This document shows, piece by piece, positions 7,753 to 16,329 of a stretch of DNA of 42,022 nucleotides. The stretch covers positions 1-42,022 of the forward strand of contig JAIBAQ010000031.1 in the NCBI GenBank assembly GCA_019695095.1, written 5' to 3'. The DNA comes from Candidatus Hydrogenedentota bacterium. Its GTDB lineage: Bacteria; Hydrogenedentota; Hydrogenedentia; Hydrogenedentales; SLHB01. The notes under the pieces were generated by a model. The model worked only from the letters and a program-made list of their open reading frames with translations. It was not told the origin of the DNA and made no database searches. Made by a program: the position numbers and the translations under genes. Within the stretch, counting starts at the first letter, position 1; every line of letters begins with the position of its first letter.

Positions 7753-10700
7753 TTACGTGAAAACGCAGAGCCCCTCAACGTGGGACTTGCTACCGTCGTT
7801 GGCCCACGGGTCCAGTTCGCTGGGGTCTTTGAGTTGTTGACCGCGCGAACGCGGCACGGCCAAGAAGCCTGACGCGACGTCTCCTAGCCCTGTCATGTCA
7901 CTCCATAGCTTCTCGAATTGCGCGACGGGATAGACGTCTTCCTGACCATGTCCCCAGCGCCTCTTCACGTCCTTGATCGTCACATATGTGGGGACTCGCT
8001 GGGCGACGCGTCGAATGGCCTCGGCGATTACGCTTTCGGGACCTTCCAAGTCGGCGCGGGACAGGCCGAACACCGCAAGCAACGAATCAATTTGCACCCA
8101 CGTGGTCATGGAGTTGTAGTAGCTGAGTTTCAGCTCGTCCTCTTCACGCGGTTGGGCAAGCCCTTCGAGAAGCCGCACGCGCCCATTTACGCGGGCCAAG
8201 CCACCGCCACGGTCCACGATTCTCCGTGGCACGACTTCAAACGTCAGCGTCCTTCCCGAGACAAGGTGCAATCCCAGCGCGAGTGGATCCAAATCGGCGC
8301 CTAATGTGTCGATGTTATGGAGCATGATTGTGTCGAGTTGGGGGCGTTCACGCAGCATCTTCGCCAGCACGCCGTTTCGTAGCAGGTTGGGCAGTTCATA
8401 CCAATGGCCCGGCGGGTTGAATCGTTGGATGGGCAGGTTGTCGACGTAATCGCTCCCCTCTCCCACCGATCGCGCCCAGCCCATCAGCGCGCCGCGCACT
8501 GCTTCTCGGACTTTCTGCTTCTGTTCGTCGAGCGTCTCTTGCGGCATCTCTTCCCACAGAAACATGAGATCGCGAACCATTGGAACCAGCCGTTGCGCGA
8601 TCGAGCGCCCCGGACTTAGGAAGACGGGGCCTGGATACCCGTAGTTTGCGGTTCGCTCAAGGTGACGTTCTATGGGCGCATGAGTAAGGAAGCTCGTGGA
8701 AACGGCGTGTAATGGTGGAGCGCCATACGTCTTAGCGGCTCTCCGCGACTTTGCCAGGTGTATTTCCAGGAAACTACGATGTTGTCCATTCATCATCACG
8801 AATGGATTGAGGGCCTTGATCGCCCCGGCACCGGTGGTCCATCGGCTGCCGACTCCGCCCGCCAGCGAAAGAACGGCCGCGCGTCCTTCGCGCAAGGCCT
8901 CTTCCCCGCGCTTCTGCGCCCCGTCAGAATCTAAAAATGGTGTCACGTCGCCAGGAAACGTGTCATCGATCTCTGTTTCAACCGGCAGACGATTGTGAGC
9001 CAGTCCGATACGGCCGCTTCGAAGGTCGGCGCGCAACTGCTCATGTTGAATTCCATCGAATCCGTGCTCGGCCTTGATACGTTGAGCGCCGGCGTCCCAC
9101 TCGATTCGATCGGCTTGAGTAGCCGGATTCGCCACACGGAACAAATTGCTGACAATGGTCCGCAAGAGGCCAAACGTCTCTTCGGGATTGCTGACGCGCG
9201 CGGTGACATGATCCAATTCCGCTCGCCTCAAGTACGGTATCGTCTCTGGCGCACTTCGCACCAGCTCGGGGGCCTGAAGGGCATAGTACCGCGAAGGCAT
9301 CAGGGCGTCATCACCCCGGCGGAGAGTTGCGGTGGTCCCAGCTTGATTGATCGCGAAATTGTACACAACGGGGTCCATGGCAAACGGAAGCGCGTCTTCC
9401 ATTTCGCGTTTCGTGCGCACCATGATTTCGAGTATCTCGTCCTTGAACCGTTGGTGGTGTTGTGGCGATACGTACATCGCCATTCCCCCGCCGGACATGC
9501 CGCCGAGCATTTGGAAACCCCAATAGTCGTCACCGAAAGCGGCATTGGCACGCGCTGTCAGGGTCTCGGTGAAATGGTTCGTGACCCATGGGATGATCGT
9601 TTTAAGTGGCGCATTCCAATTCCTTGTGGTGAAGTGCGCCAGACTTCGAATGTCGCCTGATTTCAGCGACGCGAGAATTCCGTCGAATATCTCACGCATC
9701 GAAAGTCGCGCCTTCCACTCGGATTCAGAGCGAAGCAGATACTTCTCCGTGACCATCTCGAGAATGGGACCTACGTTCTGCGCCATTCCTCCGTGGATCA
9801 ACACCAGCGAACTGGCCAGACGGTCTGTGATTTCCGGATGCAGGTCGTCCGTGCCGAGAATGCGGTGTTGAGGCAGCAGGCGGCCCTTGCTAATGCCGAA
9901 TTCGGGGTCATCGGGGGTTGCCTGAGCGCCTTCAATAACTTTGATTCCGGGCCAGACGCCGCCGGAATCTTGCCACCCACCACCGGACCCTCCCAGCCAC
10001 TCGCCAAGTATGGCGCGAGAAGCAACCAGTCGTCGCTCATTCTCGCAAAGAGAACCTTCCAGGTGGGCGGTCTGTCCGGTAGCGCGCATCAACACGGCGA
10101 CGATGCCTGCCAAGAGATTGGTGGAAACTGCCAAGCGCGATCCCTTGGGAATGTCATTTACTTGGGTAACCAACTCGATTCCCATGCCACGGCCGGCTAC
10201 TCGCGCAAGGATATCCGCGACGGAATGCGAGGTACCCTCAAACGATGGCGGAATAAGTCCACTGGCAATCACGCCTGCTTTGAGAAGGCTTAAGTAGTCG
10301 TTTCCAAAGTTGAACAGGTCGGTAAGATCGGTGATGTCCTTCGTTGCATTCAGGTCGACGCTCGTCAGTCGAAGAATGGGTTCCTGAATCACACGGACAC
10401 AACAACGAATGGGGGGAGTTGCGCCTTTATCGCGCCCGTACACGCCAAGGTCGACGGAGATGTTTACGACGCGAGCGCCCTCGGGATAGTCCATCCCCAG
10501 GAAGAAGATGTCGGACCATCCGCTGTGGCTGAGGTCAAGTCGTACGGGCGTAGACTCGACGAGCAATGGGTAGAGCAAGGATCCCTCTTCACGCTGCAGG
10601 AGTTCCGGACGTATCCGGACGGGGTGGTCGTCGGTGTGCCCTACGCGAAACATCCATTGATTGCCGCGGCCCGCACGCACGCTGCGGCGTACTTGGTCTG

Positions 10701-11103
10701 CGAGGTTCTGAAATGCGAGGTGGCGATACGCCTCTGCAAGCGCACTCAGGACAGTCGCATTCGGACCCTGATCCACAAGCGCCGCCCGAAAGCGCGCAAT
10801 CGATTCTTCAAATCGCCGATCCAGCAAATCGACGAATCCAGCAAAAGGCACGCGACCCACGCTGGACAGTTCTTTCGAGTCCATCAATACAAACCGGCAA
10901 GCGGCGTAGAGAAAGAGAGTTGCTCGAACTCGTTCGTAGAGGTTCTTCGCATTTCCCCTGAAGTGCTCTAATTCGCCCAGTAGCTCGAGCAACTGAGAAG
11001 TGGTCAGGCCCTTGCACAAGGAAACAAACGAACGATCGCGAATCGCGGCCTCCGTGCTTGTTATCGTGTCAATAAGGGGATTCACCGTGTTACTCGCTGC
11101 CAT
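7753..11103 (-). CDS. Fusion of fucokinase-like GHMP sugar kinase and UDPGP-type nucleotidyltransferase
   Basis: 1116 residues with three parts. Residues 1-180 are helical and unassigned. About 185-650 resemble fucokinase-type GHMP kinases: RLDLSHSGWSD (188-198), an altered ATP loop PKGSRLAVST (319-328; relatives read close to GSGLGTSS), GGGWQDSGG (374-382) and MLGGMSGGGM (532-541). About 730-1110 form a UTP:sugar-1-phosphate uridylyltransferase domain with LAGGVGSRW (747-755) and HNIDTLGADLD. Together these could phosphorylate a free sugar and make the UDP-sugar; the sugar is unknown. The ATG at 11103 overlaps the end of the GalU-like gene by 14 bp, implying translational coupling; an open frame to 11274 encodes no recognisable extension. 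The loop change makes kinase activity uncertain. Confidence 0.85.
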   Translation of the reverse strand: MAASNTVNPLIDTITSTEAAIRDRSFVSLCKGLTTSQLLELLGELEHFRGNAKNLYERVRATLFLYAACRFVLMDSKELSSVGRVPFAGFVDLLDRRFEESIARFRAALVDQGPNATVLSALAEAYRHLAFQNLADQVRRSVRAGRGNQWMFRVGHTDDHPVRIRPELLQREEGSLLYPLLVESTPVRLDLSHSGWSDIFFLGMDYPEGARVVNISVDLGVYGRDKGATPPIRCCVRVIQEPILRLTSVDLNATKDITDLTDLFNFGNDYLSLLKAGVIASGLIPPSFEGTSHSVADILARVAGRGMGIELVTQVNDIPKGSRLAVSTNLLAGIVAVLMRATGQTAHLEGSLCENERRLVASRAILGEWLGGSGGGWQDSGGVWPGIKVIEGAQATPDDPEFGISKGRLLPQHRILGTDDLHPEITDRLASSLVLIHGGMAQNVGPILEMVTEKYLLRSESEWKARLSMREIFDGILASLKSGDIRSLAHFTTRNWNAPLKTIIPWVTNHFTETLTARANAAFGDDYWGFQMLGGMSGGGMAMYVSPQHHQRFKDEILEIMVRTKREMEDALPFAMDPVVYNFAINQAGTTATLRRGDDALMPSRYYALQAPELVRSAPETIPYLRRAELDHVTARVSNPEETFGLLRTIVSNLFRVANPATQADRIEWDAGAQRIKAEHGFDGIQHEQLRADLRSGRIGLAHNRLPVETEIDDTFPGDVTPFLDSDGAQKRGEEALREGRAAVLSLAGGVGSRWTTGAGAIKALNPFVMMNGQHRSFLEIHLAKSRRAAKTYGAPPLHAVSTSFLTHAPIERHLERTANYGYPGPVFLSPGRSIAQRLVPMVRDLMFLWEEMPQETLDEQKQKVREAVRGALMGWARSVGEGSDYVDNLPIQRFNPPGHWYELPNLLRNGVLAKMLRERPQLDTIMLHNIDTLGADLDPLALGLHLVSGRTLTFEVVPRRIVDRGGGLARVNGRVRLLEGLAQPREEDELKLSYYNSMTTWVQIDSLLAVFGLSRADLEGPESVIAEAIRRVAQRVPTYVTIKDVKRRWGHGQEDVYPVAQFEKLWSDMTGLGDVASGFLAVPRSRGQQLKDPSELDPWANDGSKSHVEGLCVFT

Positions 11104-12049
11104 GCAATCGCGACTCCGCAAGCAATTCGGCGACATCCGAAAGGATCTCGACGCGGTCCTGTCCCGCGAGCCCCAGCGCAATCTGTGTTTGCAGGACTCC
11201 GTACTTTGCGCCGATATCGTGTCTTGAGCCGCTGACCTCCATCGCCAGACACCGTTCTTTTCCGGCAAGCTCATTCAGCGCGGTCGTCAGTTGAACGTCC
11301 GCGCCCCCCGCCTTGGCCGCCGCGACTCCCTCTTCAAGCAGGCGGAAAACCGACGGGGTCAGTACGTACATCCCGAAAAAGCAAAGATAGTGACCAACGC
11401 GAAGACCAGGAGTGTGCAATTCAACTTCCGCAACACTGAGGGATGGCTTCTCCAGTATTCGCTCGATTTGGTAGGCATTGGGCAGATTGTGCAAGCGCTT
11501 GCCTGCCACGGTACCGTATCGTCCTACCAGATGTTCGCGCGTTGCTTGGACACCGGCAACAGTACAACTTTCCTGGGCTGCCAGTCGGATGAGCTGTTGG
11601 GCGCACCGGGAGTTTGGAACGTGAGAAACATACAAGTGATCGCTCAGCAGGAGCAGAAAGGGCTCATTGTCAACGAAGTTGTGCGCGCAATAGACGGCGT
11701 GCCCATATCCCAACGGCTCGGTTTGCGCCACGAATCGCAGTCTACGGCCCAGTTCAGACAACCGCTCACCCTGGCGCTTGGCCCACTCCTGTCCCTTGAA
11801 CGCGGCCAGTAGGTTGGTCCGCAGCGACTCCAGCAGACGCGTGTACTGCGCCTCGTCACCCGGAGCGCAGACAACGCAGATCTCCTCGATACCGCTTTCG
11901 AGCGCCTCCTCCGCAATGATCTGGAGGACCGGTTTCACAATTCCGTCGCGATCCACAAGCGGAAGCATAGCCTTCTGCACCGTGTCCGCCGCCGGATACA
12001 GCCGAGCTCCGCGCCCGGCCGCCGTAATTACCGCTTTGCGTACATGCAC
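11090..12049 (-). CDS. GalU-like UTP-glucose-1-phosphate uridylyltransferase
   Basis: 319-residue nucleotidyltransferase of the GalU type, which makes UDP-glucose (or a related UDP-sugar) from UTP and sugar-1-phosphate. The N-terminus has AVITAAGRGARLYPAAD with the family's Gly-rich nucleotide loop and a Lys in VQKAMLPLVD, followed by QTEPLGYGHAV and SDHLYVS for the metal-binding region. Start is GTG at 12049 with AGGAG nine bases upstream. Its 3' end overlaps the kinase-UDPGP fusion, so two different uridylyltransferase folds are encoded back to back. Specificity for glucose is inferred from family only. Confidence 0.87.
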   Translation of the reverse strand: MHVRKAVITAAGRGARLYPAADTVQKAMLPLVDRDGIVKPVLQIIAEEALESGIEEICVVCAPGDEAQYTRLLESLRTNLLAAFKGQEWAKRQGERLSELGRRLRFVAQTEPLGYGHAVYCAHNFVDNEPFLLLLSDHLYVSHVPNSRCAQQLIRLAAQESCTVAGVQATREHLVGRYGTVAGKRLHNLPNAYQIERILEKPSLSVAEVELHTPGLRVGHYLCFFGMYVLTPSVFRLLEEGVAAAKAGGADVQLTTALNELAGKERCLAMEVSGSRHDIGAKYGVLQTQIALGLAGQDRVEILSDVAELLAESRLHGSE

Positions 12050-12075
12050 GTATACTCTCTCCTACCTCGAATGCT

Positions 12076-12657
12076 TCAGAGTGACTTGCTGCTGGTATCG
12101 GTATTGGGGGAGTCACCCGTCAACGTTTCAAAACGATCCATCAGCACCAACCCGAGCTCGCGCTCCAGTTCCATTAGGGTCTCGCGAACGTAATCGATCT
12201 TCAGATCTTCGTGGCGACTCAAAATAGCTTTGGCGTCGGCAAGATCCTGTGAACCTCCGGCGAATACCTTCTCGATAATCAGATCTTCCGGCGCCGCGAA
12301 AAGTACCATGCTGTCGCCTACTTTTCGCGGAATAGCGTGTGTTATGGCGCGAGCCTCGTACCCTGTCAATGAGAATATGAAACCCACTCGAACGGACGAC
12401 TCCCTGTGAAGACAGGGAAGGACATAGTTCTCGCGTGAGTACTGGTTCGGGGATTCGGCAAGCGAAGTCAGCCCCACTTCGTCCATGACCGCGCAGAGAA
12501 CGTCGATATGCTCGGGCCCCACGCCCAAGGCAAAACCGATGTCCCTTGAAGCACGAGACTTCCCGTGGACAAAGGCTGCCTGGCCACCGATGACCATATA
12601 CGGCAGCCCATGCTTGTCGAGGCATCTCGCCGTCCGTTCTAGGAGTGACTGAAGCAA
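12076..12657 (-). CDS. Small nucleotidyltransferase-fold protein (DUF6036/AbiEii-like)
   Basis: 193-residue protein with a minimal nucleotidyltransferase pattern: helix, then PYMVIGGQAAFVHG, then RASRDIGFAL, and a C-terminal part with PEDLIIEKVFAGGSQDLADAKAIL, common in uncharacterised nucleotidyltransferases related to AbiEii. The usual second acidic residue after the Gly motif (D-x-D) is changed to D-I-G, so catalysis is doubtful. The start is TTG at 12657, with AGGG just upstream and an in-frame TGA twelve bases before the start. It precedes the GalU-like gene by 26 bp in the same direction and probably shares its transcript. No toxin-antitoxin partner is evident. Confidence 0.72.
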   Translation of the reverse strand: MLQSLLERTARCLDKHGLPYMVIGGQAAFVHGKSRASRDIGFALGVGPEHIDVLCAVMDEVGLTSLAESPNQYSRENYVLPCLHRESSVRVGFIFSLTGYEARAITHAIPRKVGDSMVLFAAPEDLIIEKVFAGGSQDLADAKAILSRHEDLKIDYVRETLMELERELGLVLMDRFETLTGDSPNTDTSSKSL

Positions 12658-12752
12658 ACGCGGCCCTCACACAGCGGATCCCGTCCTGCAATTCTCCGCA
12701 CAGGGCATCAGCCATGTACTTCCTCGCCTTGCCCTCGTCCTCTGACGGTAGC

Positions 12753-12813
12753 TAGCCCGGATTTCTCACGAACGCGTTTGAACCTATTTCGGAACCAGTG
12801 TGATTGCGGACTA
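12753..12813 (+). repeat. Dispersed repeat, copy 2 (short, 61 bp)
   Basis: Begins TAGCCCGGATTTCTCACG like copies 3 and 4 and follows them to AACCAGTGTG. It then reads ATTGCGGACTA, either an internal deletion joining the two ends or simple truncation where the similarity fades into serC. The terminal CTA supplies the TAG stop of serC on the opposite strand. It separates the serC 3' end from the nucleotidyltransferase gene. Confidence 0.75.
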
Positions 12814-13905
12814 GCCGTTTGCGGAGTGGAACTCCTTCATGAAGGCAACCAAGGCCTTCACGCTATCCAATCCTACCGCATTGTAGATGGACGCGCGCAT
12901 CCCGCCGACCGAGCGGTGGCCTTTCAAGCCATGGAGACCGGCCGCGGTGGCTTCCTTCGCGAATTTCTGCTCCAGTTCCTCGCTCGGAAGACGCCAGGTT
13001 ACATTCATCAGCGACCGGCTTTCGGGTTTCGCGTGACCTCGATAGTAGCCATTGCTTGCGTCGATCGCTTCGTAGAGAATGCGCGCCTTCTCCTTATTAA
13101 CGGCGGCTATCTTATCGACTCCCCCCACTGTATCGAGGAGCCACTTCGTTACCAAATAGATGATGTAGATGGCAAAGCACGGCGGGGTGTTGTAAAGCGA
13201 ATCGTTGTCCGCGTGGACTTTGTAGTCGAACATGGACGGCAAGCCTTCCGGCACGCGCTCGAGCAGATCTTCGCGAATCACAACAACGGCAACGCCAGCC
13301 GGCCCCAAATTCTTCTGGGCGCCTGCATAGATCATGGCGTACTTCTCAACCGGGATTGGGCGGGATAGGAAATTCGATGAGGCGTCGCAAAGCATCGGCA
13401 CACTGCCCGTGTCAATTTCATCGAACATTTCGACGCCTTCGATAGTCTCGTTTGACGTGATATGGCAATACTGCGCGCTCGGATCCAGATTCAGTTCGCT
13501 TTGCTTCGGGAAGCGGACGTAGCCTTCTTCCTTGCCATTCCAGGGGGTCTTTGTCGCTCCCTCTTTCTTGGCTTCTTTGAGGGCTTTGCTGCCCCATGAA
13601 CCGGTAATCACGTAATCCGCGCTGCCGCTTTTGCCGCGCAGAAAGTTCATCGGGATCATGCAGAATTGAGCCGACGCACCTCCCTGAATGAACAGTACCT
13701 TGTAGTTGCTGGGCAGGTTGAGCAGCTTCGCAATATTGGCCTTTGCGCCTTGGTGCACCGCATCGTAGGTTTTCGAGCGGTGGCTGATCTCCATCACCGA
13801 AGCCCCTGCTCCGGGCAGTACCAAGAAATTGTCGCGCGCCTCTTCAAGAGCCGGCAACGGCAATGCGGACGGACCCGCGGAAAAATTGTGTACCCGTGCT
13901 TCCAT
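12811..13905 (-). CDS. serC: Phosphoserine aminotransferase
   Basis: PLP enzyme of serine synthesis that transaminates 3-phosphohydroxypyruvate with glutamate (also active in pyridoxal synthesis in many bacteria). The start region VHNFSAGPSALP, the cofactor lysine in YAGAQKNLGPAG, ITSNETIEG and the C-terminal HRSVGGMRASIYNA motif are diagnostic. The ATG at 13905 (MEARVHNFSAG) has GGAG eight bases upstream and gives 364 residues; an in-frame upstream codon at 13935 lacks support. A good promoter lies 70-110 bp upstream. The stop codon lies inside repeat copy 2. Confidence 0.97.
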   Translation of the reverse strand: MEARVHNFSAGPSALPLPALEEARDNFLVLPGAGASVMEISHRSKTYDAVHQGAKANIAKLLNLPSNYKVLFIQGGASAQFCMIPMNFLRGKSGSADYVITGSWGSKALKEAKKEGATKTPWNGKEEGYVRFPKQSELNLDPSAQYCHITSNETIEGVEMFDEIDTGSVPMLCDASSNFLSRPIPVEKYAMIYAGAQKNLGPAGVAVVVIREDLLERVPEGLPSMFDYKVHADNDSLYNTPPCFAIYIIYLVTKWLLDTVGGVDKIAAVNKEKARILYEAIDASNGYYRGHAKPESRSLMNVTWRLPSEELEQKFAKEATAAGLHGLKGHRSVGGMRASIYNAVGLDSVKALVAFMKEFHSANG

Positions 13906-13982
13906 GATTCGATCTCCTTCACTGCTATTAAGCATCGTATGCGCAGCCGGAATTCCCCCGCGCGCTGCACCCCAAGGTCTAA

Positions 13983-14011
13983 ATTGTAGAGGGCAATTCT
14001 TGCGCCGTCAA
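13983..14011 (-). promoter_or_regulatory. Sigma-70 promoter of serC
   Basis: On the minus strand TTGACG (14006-14011) and TACAAT (13983-13988) are separated by exactly 17 bp, each five of six consensus bases. Transcription would start near 13976, about 70 bases before the serC start. Confidence 0.65.
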
Positions 14012-14063
14012 ACTGTCGATAAACATGCCGGAAATTAGGCCAAATTCAGGGTTGCCGGCGCCG

Positions 14064-14858
14064 TCAGGCAATGGGTTCCGCTGGCGGATTGTCCGGCGTG
14101 GGCTCGTGAAAACGGCGGGCGCACCACCTGATGATCGGGATGCTAACCAAGGCCGCGGGCGCGATGGCAAGTTCCACCCACCACACGGAATAGGTCTTGA
14201 GCATGCCGGAGAGATGAGCAAAACCGGCTACGGAATCAATGTACGCGAAGAGCGCGGCACCCGCGAGAACCATAACCCAGTTTCGGTGCGTGGTCCCCAA
14301 GAAGACCAGGGCACGTGAAGACGTGTGGCACAAAATGGCGAGGACGCGTTCGACGATTGGAACGAGAAACAGGATGCTGGCGTGAACACCGGATTCACGG
14401 ATAGAGCGAGTGACGTCTTCGGAACCAGGTAGGCCAAGATAGAGCACAACCGCCGCGGAAAGACTGGATAAACCCAAAAGCGCAGCCTCTATTGCCCCCG
14501 CGCCCACGCCAATGCCGATGGCCTTGTCGGGTGTGCGTCCCAATTCACGCCAAATCATCACAGTCAACCACGTCAGGCCGATCTCAAAAAATGCCGATGA
14601 AATACCCACAAAGAGACTTCCCACGGCCACATACAGAGAATGCGGAAGCGAGCGTTCAAGCGCACTAAAGATGGCTGGATTGGTCAATGCCGCTGTCACT
14701 CCTTTCATGAGGACGGCCACGAACCACAATCCCGCGCCAAGCCACATCCATCTGAGGCGGCTTCCCGCCCTCCTTCGACAGATGACGACACTTAGCAACG
14801 CTACTAGAACCATTCCTATGCCGGAAATCGTCAGAACCTCAGTATTGCTCAGTTCCAT
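14064..14858 (-). CDS. YhfC-like multi-pass membrane protein (putative CPBP-type protease relative)
   Basis: 264 residues with about seven hydrophobic helices. The layout resembles the YhfC family of putative intramembrane metalloproteases: an internal FFEIGLTWLTVMIWRELGR, then GIGVGAGAIEA, then ERVLAILCHTSSRALVF. In YhfC proteins the middle motif usually reads like GIGHGGIEA; here the His is Ala, so protease activity is questionable. The start ATG has AAGGAG seven bases upstream. The gene follows the sialidase gene by 22 bp and is probably co-transcribed with it. Function is unknown; the family call is by pattern. Confidence 0.6.
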   Translation of the reverse strand: MELSNTEVLTISGIGMVLVALLSVVICRRRAGSRLRWMWLGAGLWFVAVLMKGVTAALTNPAIFSALERSLPHSLYVAVGSLFVGISSAFFEIGLTWLTVMIWRELGRTPDKAIGIGVGAGAIEAALLGLSSLSAAVVLYLGLPGSEDVTRSIRESGVHASILFLVPIVERVLAILCHTSSRALVFLGTTHRNWVMVLAGAALFAYIDSVAGFAHLSGMLKTYSVWWVELAIAPAALVSIPIIRWCARRFHEPTPDNPPAEPIA

Positions 14859-14880
14859 ACGGCCTCTCCTTGCATTGCGG

Positions 14881-16062
14881 TCAGTTTGTTGCCTTGTTCA
14901 CAAGTACGCGCGGACGTGCCATCCCGGACGCGAACTGCCCCTTCATGACATCGTCCTCGGTGAATGTCGCCAAGAGAATCTCGCGCGCTGCCTTGCGCTC
15001 AAAATCGTAGATTATGTAGATGGTTCCGTCGGGGGCCTGAACGCCGTCAGGATACGACACGGACTTTCGTTCGTCCACGACAAGCCCCCCATTCCACGAC
15101 TTTCCGTCGTCGTCCGACAAATACGCAGTTAAATGGGAGCGAATCTTCCCGTTCGGCGGGTTGTGCTTCACAAGAAGAATTCTTTCCGAAGCGAGCCTGC
15201 GGATAAAAAAACGGGCGCTCGGGATGTGCGTTATGGTCGTGCACGGCTGCCCAGGGCTCCATGTTTTGCCTCCGTCGAGCGATATAGACTCACCTACTCC
15301 ATAGTCGGTCCGCACAAGCATCCATAATGAGTTGTCTTTGCGTTCAACAATCATGTGTTCGTCGCAGGAACGTCCATTGACGTCGGAATACCCCAGCAGG
15401 TTCCATGTGGCACCTTGGTCTGTTGATCCATACGCCTTGGAACCCGAATTACCTGCGATGTTGTGGGCGTATTCGGGTCTCATGACTTCTGCGGGAAATG
15501 CCCATATCGCGACAGGTAGCATCCAGGTCCCACCGGAGAGGACCGTCGGCTTATTCATCATGATTCCATCGCAGATCCGCCGCGGTTCTGTCCACGATGG
15601 GGTCTCGTTGTCCGGCTCATTCGTGGTTACGCACCAGACTCCGGCGCGTCCATCCCAGTGATTAAAGCCCTGTGCCCAGAAGAACCAGAGGGTATCCTTG
15701 GGGTCTATCCACAAACACGGATCGAATGCCCGCACATCTCCTGCCGGATCAACTACCGCCTTGATCGTTGACCAAGTCGCTCCGTTGTCGCCGCTCGTGG
15801 CAAGCATGCAGTAATTGTCTTGATCCTCCCCTTTTCCGCCTCCATACCACGTGGCCCACAATCGTCCATTCCGGGTCCGTTCCAATCCAGGAATGCCTTG
15901 GAACAATCGTCGACTGCCGGTGTACTCGGGACCCGGGGATGTATTGAGAAGGGGCGCTTTCAGTGCCAGGTCTTGGATATCCGTTTCCGGCCCGACTTGC
16001 TGGGAATGGGAGGCACAGACGAGAAGGAGAAGTGAAATTGCGCATCCTATCGCGAATCTCAT
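14881..16062 (-). CDS. Secreted BNR/Asp-box sialidase-like protein
   Basis: 393 residues beginning with a signal peptide (MRFAIGCAISLLLLVCASHS). The mature part is a predicted six-bladed propeller with four Asp-boxes: SGDNGATW, STDQGATW, SLDGGKTW and SDDDGKSW. Motifs such as ERTRNGRLWATWYGGG and SYPDGVQAPDGTIY match exo-alpha-sialidase-like proteins common in Planctomycetes and Verrucomicrobia, which act on sialic acid or other glycans outside the cytoplasm. The ATG at 16062 is chosen for the signal peptide and a GGGGGAG upstream; the longer frame to 16167 makes no sense as a leader. Substrate is not determinable. Confidence 0.88.
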   Translation of the reverse strand: MRFAIGCAISLLLLVCASHSQQVGPETDIQDLALKAPLLNTSPGPEYTGSRRLFQGIPGLERTRNGRLWATWYGGGKGEDQDNYCMLATSGDNGATWSTIKAVVDPAGDVRAFDPCLWIDPKDTLWFFWAQGFNHWDGRAGVWCVTTNEPDNETPSWTEPRRICDGIMMNKPTVLSGGTWMLPVAIWAFPAEVMRPEYAHNIAGNSGSKAYGSTDQGATWNLLGYSDVNGRSCDEHMIVERKDNSLWMLVRTDYGVGESISLDGGKTWSPGQPCTTITHIPSARFFIRRLASERILLVKHNPPNGKIRSHLTAYLSDDDGKSWNGGLVVDERKSVSYPDGVQAPDGTIYIIYDFERKAAREILLATFTEDDVMKGQFASGMARPRVLVNKATN

Positions 16063-16329
16063 GGAACTACTCCCCCGTATCCACTGTCGGGCGATTACCA
16101 ATACACACCACGCCGCCCATTCCAGTAGATAGAAGCAAGTGTAGTCGCTCTCCAACGGCAAGTCCACTGCCTAAGCCGAAATCACTCGGCAGTGCCGATC
16201 GGGGAGTTGGTCCGAATGGGCCAATCCGGCGAGAAAGGAAAGGCTCGAATTTCGACCGGTGGTGGAGATTCCAGGAAAGACTGATCGACGAGGCGAAGCA
16301 TTGCCTCTTTCCACGCAATAGTTGATGGT

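Noticed and set aside
12128-12715. 195-codon frame with an ATG at 12715 behind GGCGAGGAAG
   Set aside because: It overlaps the nucleotidyltransferase gene in another frame and its translation is Arg/Ser-rich without any motif, while the other frame has clear family features.
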